Part shown: one piece after another, positions 32,379-41,483 of the stretch
How positions within the stretch are numbered: the first letter of the stretch is position 1
How the letters are laid out: the number at the start of each line of letters is the position of its first letter
NCBI RefSeq assembly: GCF_052060015.1
Contig: NZ_JBPODZ010000004.1
Location: 186,001-250,000 of the forward strand
DNA from: Arhodomonas sp052060015
Lineage (GTDB): Bacteria; Pseudomonadota; Gammaproteobacteria; Nitrococcales; Nitrococcaceae
DNA length: 64,000 nucleotides
Direction of reading: 5' to 3'
Translations under genes and position numbers: made by a program
Notes under the pieces: model-generated
Databases searched by the model: none
The model's input: the letters and a program-made list of their open reading frames with translations, nothing else
What the model was told of the DNA's origin: nothing

Positions 32379-33161
32379 CTATGTCTCCAGCCGGCGACGG
32401 GCCAACGCGCAGGCCAGCCAGATCCCGGCGCCGGCGTAGGCAGCCACCACCGCCAGGTGGGGGAGGACCCATTGTGGCCAGCTGCCCGTCATCAACGGTC
32501 GCACCAGGGCCACTACGTGGGCCAGGGGCAGGGCCATGGCCCCGCGGGCCACGGCCTCGGGCAGCTCGGCGAGGGGGAAGAACACACCGGAGACCAGCAT
32601 CATCGGGGTGATCACCAGGGTGAAGTAATAGAGGAAGAAGTCGTAGCTGCGGGAGATGGTGGTAACGATCATCGCCAACGCGGCGAAGCAGGTGCCGGCC
32701 AGGGCCACCACCGGCAGCACCAGCAGCGCGCGGGGGCCCTCGGCGAGTCCCAGCGCCAGGGTCACCACCAGGATGGCGGCGGCGTTGATCAGGGCCTTGG
32801 TGGCCGCCCAGGCGATCTCGCCGATGACCACGTCGTCCACCGCCAGGGGCGCGTTGAGCATGGCCGCCCAGGTCTGCTGCATGGTCAGCCGCGTGTAGGC
32901 GGAATACAGGGCCTCGAAGGTCGCCCCCATCATGGCGCTGGAGCATACGATCCCGGAGGCGAGGAAGGCCATGTAGCCGAGGCCCTCCACCTCGCCCACC
33001 AACCGCCCCAGCCCGTAACCGAGTACCAGCAGGTAGAGCAGCGGGTCGGCGAAGTTACCGAGCAGTGAGGGCACCAGGAGCTTGCGCCAGACCAGGAAAT
33101 TGCGCCGCCATACCGGCACCGCTCGAAGGCTCGGTCGTGGCGGTGTGGAGAGCCCGGTCAT
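32379..33161 (-). CDS. ABC-2 type transporter permease, NodJ family
   Basis: A 260-residue inner-membrane permease with six membrane segments, related to NodJ and the polysaccharide/drug-exporting ABC-2 group. NFADPLLYLLVLGYGLG and the LVSGVFFPLAELPE motif before the last helices are typical. It pairs with the ATPase gene immediately upstream (2-bp gap) to form a two-gene exporter. In nodulating bacteria NodIJ exports lipo-oligosaccharides, but outside them the cargo is unknown. Confidence 0.9.
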   Translation of the reverse strand: MTGLSTPPRPSLRAVPVWRRNFLVWRKLLVPSLLGNFADPLLYLLVLGYGLGRLVGEVEGLGYMAFLASGIVCSSAMMGATFEALYSAYTRLTMQQTWAAMLNAPLAVDDVVIGEIAWAATKALINAAAILVVTLALGLAEGPRALLVLPVVALAGTCFAALAMIVTTISRSYDFFLYYFTLVITPMMLVSGVFFPLAELPEAVARGAMALPLAHVVALVRPLMTGSWPQWVLPHLAVVAAYAGAGIWLACALARRRLET

Positions 33162-33163
33162 GG

Positions 33164-34096
33164 TCAGTCCCGCACCTGTCGGCCCGTGAGCCGGAGGAAG
33201 ACGTCCTCCAGGTTGGCGGGGCGGTAGATGTAGTCGTCGCCGCAGTGCTGGCGCACGGAAGCGAGCAGCGGCTCGCGCTCATTGGTGTAGAGCAGCACCG
33301 TGCCCCCCACCCGCTCGGTGACCACGCCGGGCAGGCCGGGGGCCGGCCAGCCGGCGGCGGCGTCACCGCGTAGCTCCACTACATGGGCCTCGATATGACG
33401 GGCGATGAGCGCGCGGGGCGCGTCACAGGCGATGATGCGCCCGGCGTCGATGACCGCCGCGCGGTCGGCCAGCCGTTCCGCCTCCTCCATGTAATGGGTG
33501 GTCAGCAGCAGGGTGCGGCCCTCGGCCTTGAGGTGCTGGAGGCGCTCCCAGATGTGCTGGCGGGCCTGGGGGTCGAGCCCGGTGGTGGGCTCGTCGAGGA
33601 CCAGCAGCGCGGGATCGTTCACGAGCGCCCGGGCCAGGGTGAGCCTTCGTTTCATACCCCCGGAGAGGGCGTTGATGGCCGCCCCGGCGCGCTCGGTAAG
33701 CTCGGCGAAGGCCAGCAGGTAATCGATGCGCGCCTCCACCGTCCGCCGGCCCAGGCCGAAATAGCTGCCGTAGGTGAGCAGGTTCTCACGTACGGTGAAA
33801 TCCGGGTCGAGGCTGTCGAACTGCGGCACGATGCCGGTGTACGCCCGCATCGCCCGCGCCTCGCGCGGGACGCGGTGGCCGAGCACCTCGATGGTCCCGC
33901 CGCTAGGGGGCGTCAGCCCGAGGAGCATGCGCAGCGTCGTGGTCTTGCCGGCGCCATTGGGCCCGAGCAGCGCCAGGCACTCCCCGCGATGGATGTCCAG
34001 GTCCACCCCGTCGACCACGGTGGCGTCGCCGTAGCGCTTGAGCAGCCCGCGGGCCCGGGCGACCACGGCGGATCCCTCGCTGCTGGCCGGGCGCAC
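33164..34096 (-). CDS. ABC transporter ATP-binding protein, NodI family
   Basis: The 310-residue ATPase of the exporter. Walker A is LGPNGAGKTTTLRML, the signature is LSGGMKRRLTLARAL, Walker B is LLVLDEPTTGLDP, and the switch His is in TTHYMEEAERLADR. The C-terminal extension is that of the NodI/DrrA group. It starts 3 bp beyond the stop of the amino acid transporter ATPase, so it may be the distal part of the same transcript although the cargoes probably differ. Confidence 0.91.
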   Translation of the reverse strand: MRPASSEGSAVVARARGLLKRYGDATVVDGVDLDIHRGECLALLGPNGAGKTTTLRMLLGLTPPSGGTIEVLGHRVPREARAMRAYTGIVPQFDSLDPDFTVRENLLTYGSYFGLGRRTVEARIDYLLAFAELTERAGAAINALSGGMKRRLTLARALVNDPALLVLDEPTTGLDPQARQHIWERLQHLKAEGRTLLLTTHYMEEAERLADRAAVIDAGRIIACDAPRALIARHIEAHVVELRGDAAAGWPAPGLPGVVTERVGGTVLLYTNEREPLLASVRQHCGDDYIYRPANLEDVFLRLTGRQVRD

Positions 34097-34099
34097 GGC

Positions 34100-34861
34100 T
34101 TAGTGCTTGAGTACCCGGGAGAGGAACGCCTGGGTGCGCTCGTTCTTCGGGTTGTCGAACACCGCCTCGGGCGCCCCCTGTTCCACGATCTGGCCGCTGT
34201 GGATATAGATGGCGCGGTGGGCGACCTCGCGGGCGAAACCCATCTCGTGGGTGACCACCAGCATGGTCATGCCCTCGCGGGCGAGCTCCCGCATTACATC
34301 CAGCACCTCGCCGATCATCTCCGGGTCGAGTGCCGAGGTGGGCTCGTCGAAGAGCATCACCTTCGGCTCCATGGCCAGCGACCGGGCGATGGCCACGCGT
34401 TGCTGCTGGCCGCCGGAGAGCTGGCTCGGGTACTTGTCTGCCTGGTCGGCGATGCCCACGCGCTCGAGCAGGCGCTCGGCGTTCTCGGTGGCCTGCTCCC
34501 GGGACCAGCCCCGCACCTTCATCGGCGCCAGGGTGATGTTGTCGAGGACCTTCCGGTGGGGGAAGAGATTGAACTGCTGGAAGACCATGCCGACCTCCGT
34601 GCGGATGGCCTGCAGGGCGCCACGGCCGCCGCCGTGGGGCAGCAGCCGGTAACTGTCCACCTCGATGGCCCCGTCCTGGAAGGGCTCCAGGCCGTTGATG
34701 CAGCGGATCAGGGTGGACTTGCCGGAGCCGCTGGCCCCGATGATCACGATCACCTCACCGGGATCCACGGCCAGGTCCACGTCCTGTAGCACATGGAGGC
34801 TGCCGAAGTGCTTGTTCACCTTCTCCATGCGCACGATGGGCTCGTCGCTACGCTCGCTCAC
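34100..34861 (-). CDS. polar amino acid ABC transporter ATP-binding protein
   Basis: A 253-residue ATPase of the GlnQ/HisP type. Walker A is IIGASGSGKSTLIRCINGLE, the signature is LSGGQQQRVAIARSLAMEP, Walker B is VMLFDEPTSALDPEM, and the switch is VVTHEMGFAREVAHRAIYI. With the permease and the binding protein upstream it forms an amino acid importer. The neighbouring threonine ammonia-lyase makes a hydroxy or small amino acid a plausible cargo (inference). Confidence 0.94.
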   Translation of the reverse strand: MSERSDEPIVRMEKVNKHFGSLHVLQDVDLAVDPGEVIVIIGASGSGKSTLIRCINGLEPFQDGAIEVDSYRLLPHGGGRGALQAIRTEVGMVFQQFNLFPHRKVLDNITLAPMKVRGWSREQATENAERLLERVGIADQADKYPSQLSGGQQQRVAIARSLAMEPKVMLFDEPTSALDPEMIGEVLDVMRELAREGMTMLVVTHEMGFAREVAHRAIYIHSGQIVEQGAPEAVFDNPKNERTQAFLSRVLKH

Positions 34862-34875
34862 TCCAGGCTCCCTAT

Positions 34876-35544
34876 TCAGGCGCGGCCGGCCGCACCGCGG
34901 CGTTCGTACATTCGCAACAGGAACGAAAGGCTCAGGGTGACGACCAGATAGAGCATCGCCACCATGAAATACGTCTCCAGCGCCGAGAAGGTGTCAGCGA
35001 TGTAGATCTGCCCCTCGCGCACCAGCTCACCGACCCCGATCACCGAGAACAGCGAGGTGTCCTTGAGGCTGATGATCGCCTGGTTGCCGAGCGGCGGAAC
35101 CATGCGGCGCAGCGCCTGGGGCCAGATGATGTAGTAGAAGGTCTGGCTGCGCGACAGGCCGAGTGACAGCCCCGCCTCCCGCTGCCCGCGCTCGATGGAC
35201 TGTACGCCGCCGCGCACGATCTCGGAGATATAGGCGCCGGAGTTCAGGGCGATGGCCGCGACGCTGGCGGTGATCTTATCGATGGGCCCACCGAGGATCT
35301 GGGGGAGTCCATAGAAGATGAACAGCACCTGCACCAGCACGGGGGTGCCACGGAAGATCTCGATGTAGGTGATCGCCGGCGCCCGTGTGAACCGCGATGG
35401 CGCGATGCTGAGCAGCCCGAACAAGATGCCGATGAAGAAACCGATGAACAGCCCGCCGCCGGCGATGGCGACAGTCCAGGGTAGCCCTTGGAGCAGGTAA
35501 GGCAGCGCATTGAAGGCCGCCTGCCAGTCGAACTGGAACTCCAC
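34876..35544 (-). CDS. polar amino acid ABC transporter permease
   Basis: A 222-residue permease with five membrane helices of the HisM/GlnP family. The EAA loop reads EAGLSLGLSRSQTFYYIIWPQALRRMVPPLGNQAI, contacting the ATPase. Only one permease is encoded, so the transporter probably has a homodimeric membrane part, as GlnPQ does. Two GC-rich hairpins lie between it and the upstream binding-protein gene. Confidence 0.94.
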   Translation of the reverse strand: MEFQFDWQAAFNALPYLLQGLPWTVAIAGGGLFIGFFIGILFGLLSIAPSRFTRAPAITYIEIFRGTPVLVQVLFIFYGLPQILGGPIDKITASVAAIALNSGAYISEIVRGGVQSIERGQREAGLSLGLSRSQTFYYIIWPQALRRMVPPLGNQAIISLKDTSLFSVIGVGELVREGQIYIADTFSALETYFMVAMLYLVVTLSLSFLLRMYERRGAAGRA

Positions 35545-35580
35545 GTCGTCTCCCGCCTCTGTGGGGTTCGTGGTGGAAAC

Positions 35581-35644
35581 GGCCGCCCCGCGGGCGGCCG
35601 GCGGACGGTACTTGTCTAGGGCCCGTCACCGGGGGGACGGGCCC
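35581..35644 (-). terminator. pair of hairpins between binding-protein and permease genes
   Basis: Two perfect stems: GGCCGCCC/GGGCGGCC (35581-35599, CGC loop) and GGGCCCGTC/GACGGGCCC (35619-35644, 8-nt loop). They stand just after the binding-protein stop. Neither has a T-tract, so partial termination or protection of the upstream message, raising binding-protein output, is more likely than full termination. Confidence 0.55.
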
Positions 35645-35651
35645 GAGGGGG

Positions 35652-36428
35652 TCACTCGCTGTCCGGCAGCTCGCCGAACCACTTCTTGTAGATCTCGTCG
35701 TAGGTGCCGTCTTCCTTCATCGAGGCGAGTGCCTCGTTGGCGTCATCCACCCACTCGCTGCCCTCGACCAGGGCGAGACCGTATTGCTGCCCTTCATACA
35801 GGGGGCCTACCGTCTTCACCTGGCCCTCACCCTTTGTCTGGGCGAAGTAACCTACATTGGGGGCGTCGTAGAACACCGCGTCCACGGCACCGCCGAGCAG
35901 GGCCTGGTACATGTCGGAGCTGCCCGGATACGGCTCGATGGTGACGTCGCCACTGAGCTGGTTGCGCAGGTAGTCGTGGCTGGTGCTGCCGGTCTTGGTG
36001 CCCACGCTCTTGCCGTCGAGGTCCTCGACGGTCTGGATGGAGTCGTCATCGGCGTTGACGAGCAGTCGCAGACCGGAGTCGTAGTAGGGGTCGGTGAAGT
36101 CGACCACCTGCTCGCGCTCTTCGGTGATGGTGATGCCGGCGATGGCGATGTCCTTGTTGCCGGTCTGCAGCGCCGGGATGATGCCCTGGAAATCCATGGT
36201 CTCGAGCTCATAGTCGAAACCGGCGCGCTCGGCGACCTCGGCGAGGATGTCCATGTCGAAGCCGACCATCTCGCCGGTTTCCTGGTCGCGCATCTCGAAG
36301 GGCACGAAGCTCGGGTCGGTCACCGCCTGCAGGGTGGTTCGATCCTGGGCACCGGCGATCCCGGTTGCGGCGAGCGCCGCAGCCATGCAGCCGATGAGGG
36401 AGAATCCGCGCAAAGACTTGGTGTTCAT
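35652..36428 (-). CDS. periplasmic amino-acid-binding protein
   Basis: A 258-residue periplasmic solute-binding protein (SBP family 3) with a Sec signal (MNTKSLRGFSLIGCMAAALAATGIAGA). It has DPSFVPFEMRDQETGEMVGFDMDILAEVAERAG, the aspartate/arginine ligand-binding block ITITEEREQVVDFTDPYYDSGLRLLV and VGTKTGSTSHDYL. The pattern is close to GlnH/ArtJ, though specificity is not certain. It is the first gene of the importer operon. The start is ATG 36428; the longer frame would fuse it to the upstream gene's other frame. Confidence 0.94.
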   Translation of the reverse strand: MNTKSLRGFSLIGCMAAALAATGIAGAQDRTTLQAVTDPSFVPFEMRDQETGEMVGFDMDILAEVAERAGFDYELETMDFQGIIPALQTGNKDIAIAGITITEEREQVVDFTDPYYDSGLRLLVNADDDSIQTVEDLDGKSVGTKTGSTSHDYLRNQLSGDVTIEPYPGSSDMYQALLGGAVDAVFYDAPNVGYFAQTKGEGQVKTVGPLYEGQQYGLALVEGSEWVDDANEALASMKEDGTYDEIYKKWFGELPDSE

Positions 36429-36537
36429 TCTGCTCTCCTTAGTGGCTCTTCTCTTGTGGGCCTTGGCCGGAATGGCCTGACCAATGGTCACCGGGTAACG
36501 ATGGGCCGGGAGAGCGCGGCCGTCAAGCCGCCCCCGG

Positions 36538-37782
36538 TCATCGCGGCACGGCGCGGCGCTCGTGGGGATGGGCCTCGCCGACCGGCACCACCGGATCGTA
36601 GCCTTCCTCGCGCAGGGCGCCGAGGATCTCCGCGGTGTGCTCGCCGCCCAGGGTCTCCAGGGTGGCCTCGACCTCCGTGGCGCGCAGCGACAGGTCGGTG
36701 AAGGTGCGCTGATGGGCGATCTGGATGACGTTGGCACCCCGGTCCGCCAGCAGCCGTGTGAGATCCGCCAGGGCGCCGGGGACGTCGGGGATGCCGACGC
36801 GCACGCGCACGATGCGTCCCGAGCGGACCAGGCCGCGCTGGATCACCGAGGACAGCGGCAGCAGGTCGATGTTGCCGCCGCAGAGGATCAGGCCCACTCG
36901 CTGGCCGCGGAAGCGCTCCGGGTCGGCGAGCACGGCGGCGAGCCCGGCGGCGCCGGCCCCCTCGGCGACTGTTTTCTCGATGTCGAGGAACAGCAGCACC
37001 GCCCGCTCGATGACGGGCTCGTCGACCAGCACCACGTCGTCGACGAGCTCACGGATGATGGGCAGGGTCAGGCGACCCGGCTCCTTGACGGCGATCCCCT
37101 CGGCGATGGTGGCCGGGCCGCATTGCACTGGCTTGCCGGCCAATGCCTGGCGCACCGCCGGGAAGCGCGTGGTCTGTACGCCGATGATGCGGATATCCGG
37201 GTTGAGTGCCCGGGCGGCGATGGCGTTGCCGGCGATGAGCCCGCCGCCGCCGATGGGGATCACCAGGGTATCCAGGGTCGGGTGGGCCTCGAGCATCTCC
37301 AGGGCGATGGTGCCCTGGCCGGCGATCACCCGCTCGTCATCGTAGGGGTGGATGAAGACATAGCCGTGTTCCTTGGCGAGGCGCCCGGCATATTCCCCGG
37401 CCTCGGCGACGCCTTCGCCCTCGAGGTGCACCTCGGCGTCGAAGGCCCGGGTGTTGCGCACCTTTACGTTGGGGGTGTGCCGGGGCATGACGATGGTGGC
37501 ATGGATGCCGAGGCGTTGCGCGTGGTAGGCCACCGCCTGGGCGTGGTTGCCCGCGGACATAGCGATCACCCCGCGGCGGCGCTCCTCGGGGGTCAGCGCC
37601 AGCAGTCGGTTGAGGGCACCGCGTTCCTTGAACGCCGCGGTGAACTGGTGGTTCTCGAACTTGACGTAGAGCTCACAGCCGGCGATCTGGGACAGCGTGC
37701 GGGAGTGTTCGCAGGGAGTGTGAACGATGCTGGCGGCGATATGCGCCGCGGCGTCGCGGATGTTGTCGACGGACAGGCTCAT
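36538..37782 (-). CDS. threonine ammonia-lyase (TdcB-like with ACT domain)
   Basis: A 414-residue PLP enzyme, the shorter threonine ammonia-lyase type with one C-terminal ACT domain (about residues 335-400). The PLP lysine is K52 in FTAAFKERGALNRL, and the phosphate loop is IPIGGGGLIAGNAIA. It differs from the biosynthetic enzyme at 26772-28283 and may be catabolic or act on serine or hydroxyaspartate as well. It lies 109 bp upstream of the amino acid ABC operon on the same strand, so uptake and deamination may be linked. Confidence 0.93.
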   Translation of the reverse strand: MSLSVDNIRDAAAHIAASIVHTPCEHSRTLSQIAGCELYVKFENHQFTAAFKERGALNRLLALTPEERRRGVIAMSAGNHAQAVAYHAQRLGIHATIVMPRHTPNVKVRNTRAFDAEVHLEGEGVAEAGEYAGRLAKEHGYVFIHPYDDERVIAGQGTIALEMLEAHPTLDTLVIPIGGGGLIAGNAIAARALNPDIRIIGVQTTRFPAVRQALAGKPVQCGPATIAEGIAVKEPGRLTLPIIRELVDDVVLVDEPVIERAVLLFLDIEKTVAEGAGAAGLAAVLADPERFRGQRVGLILCGGNIDLLPLSSVIQRGLVRSGRIVRVRVGIPDVPGALADLTRLLADRGANVIQIAHQRTFTDLSLRATEVEATLETLGGEHTAEILGALREEGYDPVVPVGEAHPHERRAVPR

Positions 37783-37871
37783 GGCGGGATGCTCCGCATT
37801 GGCGCGCTTTGCCGGATAGTGTAACGGTGCCGCGCCGCCGCGCCAGCGGGTGCGTGTTCCCCCAGTATGGA

Positions 37872-37898
37872 AAGGGCCGACCCGCCGGATCAGCCCTT
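37872..37898 (-). terminator. hairpin after the porin gene
   Basis: AAGGGC (37872-37877) and GCCCTT (37893-37898) form a 6-bp stem with partial pairing inside. On the minus strand it is followed by T and CCAT, so the T-tract is short. It stands 27 bp after the porin stop. Confidence 0.4.
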
Positions 37899-37925
37899 GT
37901 TCCCTGTCCTGGTGGTCGGTGATGC

Positions 37926-38903
37926 TTAGAAGCTGTAGACCACACCGGCGCCGACGGCGTCATCGGCGTCGTTGTCCTTGTCGTACCAGCCGGCCTCGGC
38001 GTAGACGTACATGTTGTTGCCGACGTTGTAAGTGCCAAGGATCTGGAACTCCGTGCGGCTATCGCCGTTGTCCGGGTCCACCTCGTTGATGGTGGTGGTG
38101 ATCTCGCCGTTGCCGTAGTCGTAGCCGGCGTTGATGCCGTAGATGTCCACCTCATCATCGGCGAGGGTCTCGCCCTGGCTCGAGAAACGGGCGGCCAGAG
38201 TGACAGGGGCGAGATCCCAGGTCACCGACGCGCCGAAGACGCCGTCCTCGGCGGCTTCACCGGTGCCGTTATCGACGATGCCGCGATCGTCGTAGCCCAC
38301 CGCGAAGCTCAGGGCCTCCATCTCGTACATGCCGACGACCTGGAAGGCGGTCTCGTCGGTGAGCGGCTGGCGCCCGGTGGCGCTGTCACCGTCGCCACGG
38401 ATCTGGCTGGCGATCTGGAAGGAAAAGCCGTTCATCGCCGGCGAGAAGTAGGCGATGGTGTCACCCTCGCCGGAGTTGTCGGCGCCACTGGGGCTGAAGG
38501 CCTCGAAGGGGTCGACGGGGTCGTAGATGGCGTCGGTGTAGATGTTGTCCCAGGAGCCGGCGCGGAGGTTACCGAAGTCACCTCGGACGCCCAGGTAGGC
38601 CTGGTCGCCGTCGTTGAGGCCGCCGTTGGCCTTCGCCTCGTTGGCATCGTGCTCGAACTCGGCCTTGAAGTAGCCGGTGAGCCCATTGTCCCAGCGATGC
38701 GCGCCGGCGAATCCCACGGTGGAACCGTTGTCGGCGAACTCGGACTTCCCGTCACCATTCTCGTCGTTCTGCTCGTAGTAGATGAACTGGAGGTCACCGT
38801 AGACGGAGAAGGTGGTGTCGTCGTTGATCCGGAAGTCGGCGGCCTGGGCCCCGGTGGCCCCGACGGCGGCGGCAATGGCGAGTGCGGAAACGGTGCGCTT
38901 CAT
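37926..38903 (-). CDS. general porin (gram-negative)
   Basis: An outer-membrane beta-barrel of 325 residues with a Sec signal ending QAA. It starts FRINDDTTFSVYGDLQFIYY and ends with aromatic VVYSF, the C-terminal signal for barrel assembly. The motif GLTGYFKAEFEHDANEAKANGGLNDGDQAYLGVRGDFGNLRAG is that of the proteobacterial porin_4 family. It is very rich in Asp and Glu with few Lys, as expected of a halophile's surface protein. GAGGA lies upstream of ATG 38903. Confidence 0.93.
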   Translation of the reverse strand: MKRTVSALAIAAAVGATGAQAADFRINDDTTFSVYGDLQFIYYEQNDENGDGKSEFADNGSTVGFAGAHRWDNGLTGYFKAEFEHDANEAKANGGLNDGDQAYLGVRGDFGNLRAGSWDNIYTDAIYDPVDPFEAFSPSGADNSGEGDTIAYFSPAMNGFSFQIASQIRGDGDSATGRQPLTDETAFQVVGMYEMEALSFAVGYDDRGIVDNGTGEAAEDGVFGASVTWDLAPVTLAARFSSQGETLADDEVDIYGINAGYDYGNGEITTTINEVDPDNGDSRTEFQILGTYNVGNNMYVYAEAGWYDKDNDADDAVGAGVVYSF

Positions 38904-39166
38904 GGTTGCGTCCTCATTTGGTTGGCTGTAACAATCCCGTCACATAAATAGTAACGAGAATCGATCGCAACCGTAGCGCAGTAGGTGCGGCAACACAACA
39001 GGTACGTTGCGTGTGTAACGAAAAATTCATCATCCGTTGTGTTCTTACAACAACACGCCGCGGGCGAAGGCCCTGTCCCTCAGCCGGAGCTGTGTTCCGG
39101 GGCGTGTCGAGAGATCCCTACCGGCTGGGCGGATAGTGGTGCGGCGGGGTGCGGCCTCCCGAGGGG

Positions 39167-40225
39167 TCAGCCCGCGGCGTGGAGCCGCTCCTCGGCGATG
39201 CGGTCCGCGATCTCATTGGTAGGCAGTCCCTCACGGCGGGAGCGCCCGAAGATCTCGGTGAGGGTATCGGCGATGGCGTCAATGCGGCGGCGAACACGGA
39301 ACGGGTCGTAGCCGTGATGTTCGTCGGCCACGTCGATGACACCGCCGGCGTTGATGACGTAGTCGGGGGCGTAGAGGATACCGCGGCGACGCAGGCGCTC
39401 CCCGTCGGCCTCGGTGGCGAGCTGGTTGTTGGCGGAGCCGGCGACGATGGCGGCCTGGATCTCCGGGATGGTGTCCTCATTGAGCACGGCACCGAGCGCG
39501 CAGGGGGCGAAGACCTCCACCGGCGCGGCGTGGATGGCGTCGACGCCCACCACCTCGGCATTGAATTCGGCGCTTGCCCGGCGTACGGCGTCCTCCTGGA
39601 TGTCGCTCACCCAGAGCTCCGCGCCGGCTTCGTGGAGCAGGGCCGCGAGGTGGTGGCCGACATGGCCGAGACCCTGGATCCCGACCCGGAGCCCGTGGAG
39701 GTCGGCACGCCCCAGGGCCTCGCGGGCACAGGCCTGCATGCCCACGAACACCCCCCGGGCCGTAGCCGGCGAGGGGTCGCCGCTATGCACTTCCCCGTTT
39801 TCGTCGCGCTTGTCGGCGATGCCTACCACATGGTCGGTTTCCTCCGCCATGGCCCGAAGATCGTCGACCCCGGTGCCGGAATCCTCCGCGGTGACATAGC
39901 GCCCGCCGAGGCTCTCGACGAACCGGCCCATCGCCCGTAGCAATGCGGGGGATTTCCCCCTATGGGGATCGGCGATCACCACCGCCTTACCGCCGCCGAG
40001 GGGCAGCCCGGCCATGGCGGACTTGTAGGTCATTCCTCGGGAGAGCCGAAGCACGTCGGTGAGGGCCTCGCCGCTATCCGCGTACGGGTAGATGCGGCAG
40101 CCACCGAGCGCCGACCCCAGGCGCGTGTCGTGAATGGCGATGATGGCGCGCAGCCCCGATGCCTCTTCGTAGCCGAAGACCACCCGTTCGTGGCCACGGA
40201 ACTCGGGATGCTCGAATGTGCTCAT
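39167..40225 (-). CDS. Glu/Leu/Phe/Val dehydrogenase (leucine dehydrogenase type)
   Basis: An NAD-dependent amino acid dehydrogenase of 352 residues. Substrate-binding lysine K68 (MTYKSAMAGLPLGGGKAV) and catalytic K80 are in place, with the YVTAEDSGTG motif and the Rossmann segment GLRVGIQGLGHVGHHLAALL. Its length matches leucine dehydrogenase (about 365) rather than glutamate dehydrogenase (about 450). The preferred substrate among branched-chain amino acids is not determined. It diverges from the RpiR regulator, across a 194-bp gap. Confidence 0.92.
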   Translation of the reverse strand: MSTFEHPEFRGHERVVFGYEEASGLRAIIAIHDTRLGSALGGCRIYPYADSGEALTDVLRLSRGMTYKSAMAGLPLGGGKAVVIADPHRGKSPALLRAMGRFVESLGGRYVTAEDSGTGVDDLRAMAEETDHVVGIADKRDENGEVHSGDPSPATARGVFVGMQACAREALGRADLHGLRVGIQGLGHVGHHLAALLHEAGAELWVSDIQEDAVRRASAEFNAEVVGVDAIHAAPVEVFAPCALGAVLNEDTIPEIQAAIVAGSANNQLATEADGERLRRRGILYAPDYVINAGGVIDVADEHHGYDPFRVRRRIDAIADTLTEIFGRSRREGLPTNEIADRIAEERLHAAG

Positions 40226-40419
40226 GGCGAGTCCTCCTCACATCACTGGCAATCCCGCCTTTTGAGCGGCCTGCCCCTGCATCAGTGTATCCCCGCCCCG
40301 TGGCGGTTGTCTCGACGGAACGCCTCCCTCACGGCGCGTTGGATATTTGCGCGGAAGGGACGGTTCCGCAAGCATGGCTTGCGTCCTCCCGGCGGGCTGT
40401 TATCCTCGCCGGAAACGAA

Positions 40420-41355
40420 ATGATGACGAGGGGAGCGCAGGCATCCGTGGAGAACGCCGTGGGGCGGCATCCGCCCGCGAATCTCGAGGAGCTCCGGGAG
40501 CTCCTCGCCGAGATCCAGGCCGGTCGGCCCGGCTACCGGCTCGGCCGCCGGGCGGTATCGGTGCTCGCCGATATGGTCGCCGCCCCGCGCCAGGCTGCGG
40601 TATACAGCATCACGGAGCTCGCGGACGCCTTTGCCGTCCACCCCTCGACGTTGACCCGTCTGGCCAAGGCGCTCGGCTATCGCGGATTCGCGGAGCTGCA
40701 GGCCGTCTTCCGTCGCCACGTGGCCCAGACCGGCCATTTCTACAGCGGCCAGGTCTCGCGGCTGCGGGATGTCAGCGGCCGGCAGCACCAGTCCCTCGAC
40801 TTGTTGTCCCGTATCGCCCGGGAGGAACGCGGCAATGTCCAGGGCATGCTCAACAACCTGGACGTCGCCAGCCTCGAGGGGGCGGTGGCGCTGATGGTGG
40901 CGGCGCCGCGGGTGCGGGTGCTCGGCCTGCGCCAGTCCCATCCGCTGGCGAGTTTCTTTTCCTACGCCCTCGGCATGCTGCGCGGGGATGTCACGACCTT
41001 CGACGCCGAGCATGGCCTCGCCCACGGCCTCGCGCAGATGAGCGGCGAGGACCTGCTGGTGGCCATAGGTTTCGCCCCGTATACCCGGGCCACGGTGACC
41101 GCCGCCGAGCTGGCGCGCCGGGAGGGCATGGCTGTGATTACCGTCACCGACAGCTATGCTTCCCCACTGGCGGCCCAGGCGCGACATGCGTTCGTGGCTC
41201 CGGCGGGGGGGCTGTTTTTCAGCAACAGCATGGGCTCGGCCCTGGTCCTCATCGAGGGCCTGCTCGCCTTGGTGGCGCGGGCGCTGGGGGATGACGCGCT
41301 CACCGCCCTCGAGCGGCGTGAGCAACTCATTAGGGCGCTGGATGTCGAGCTCTGA
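40420..41355 (+). CDS. MurR/RpiR-family regulator
   Basis: A 311-residue regulator with an N-terminal HTH_6 helix-turn-helix (ITELADAFAVHPSTLTRLAKALGYRGFAELQAVFRRH, about residues 63-100) and a C-terminal SIS domain (about residues 140-280) with the GLRQSHPLASFFSYALGML and FSNSMGSALVLIEGLLALV segments. Such proteins usually sense phosphosugars or related effectors. ATG 40420 or 40423 is used; the frame runs far upstream into the divergent gene. It is 128 bp before the TRAP operon in the same direction and is its likely regulator. Confidence 0.9.
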   Translation: MMTRGAQASVENAVGRHPPANLEELRELLAEIQAGRPGYRLGRRAVSVLADMVAAPRQAAVYSITELADAFAVHPSTLTRLAKALGYRGFAELQAVFRRHVAQTGHFYSGQVSRLRDVSGRQHQSLDLLSRIAREERGNVQGMLNNLDVASLEGAVALMVAAPRVRVLGLRQSHPLASFFSYALGMLRGDVTTFDAEHGLAHGLAQMSGEDLLVAIGFAPYTRATVTAAELARREGMAVITVTDSYASPLAAQARHAFVAPAGGLFFSNSMGSALVLIEGLLALVARALGDDALTALERREQLIRALDVEL

Positions 41356-41483
41356 CGGCGGCGAGCGCGGGTGGTGCGCCCGGCTCGTTGCGCCATAATT
41401 TGGTCACGGCTCCATGGGAGCAACCACAAGCGGGCGACGGATGTCGTCCGGACAACGCCAAGCTGAGAGGGAGGAACCCAATC

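Noticed and set aside
33383..34789. A 468-codon plus-strand frame opposite the two ABC ATPase genes
   Set aside because: It is a shadow of the ATPase genes on the other strand; it has no family motifs and no ribosome site.
41455..41480. CTGAGAG before the TRAP binding-protein gene, as in a thiamine riboswitch
   Set aside because: The other conserved thiamine-riboswitch segments and a suitable stem are absent; the purine run is simply the ribosome binding site.
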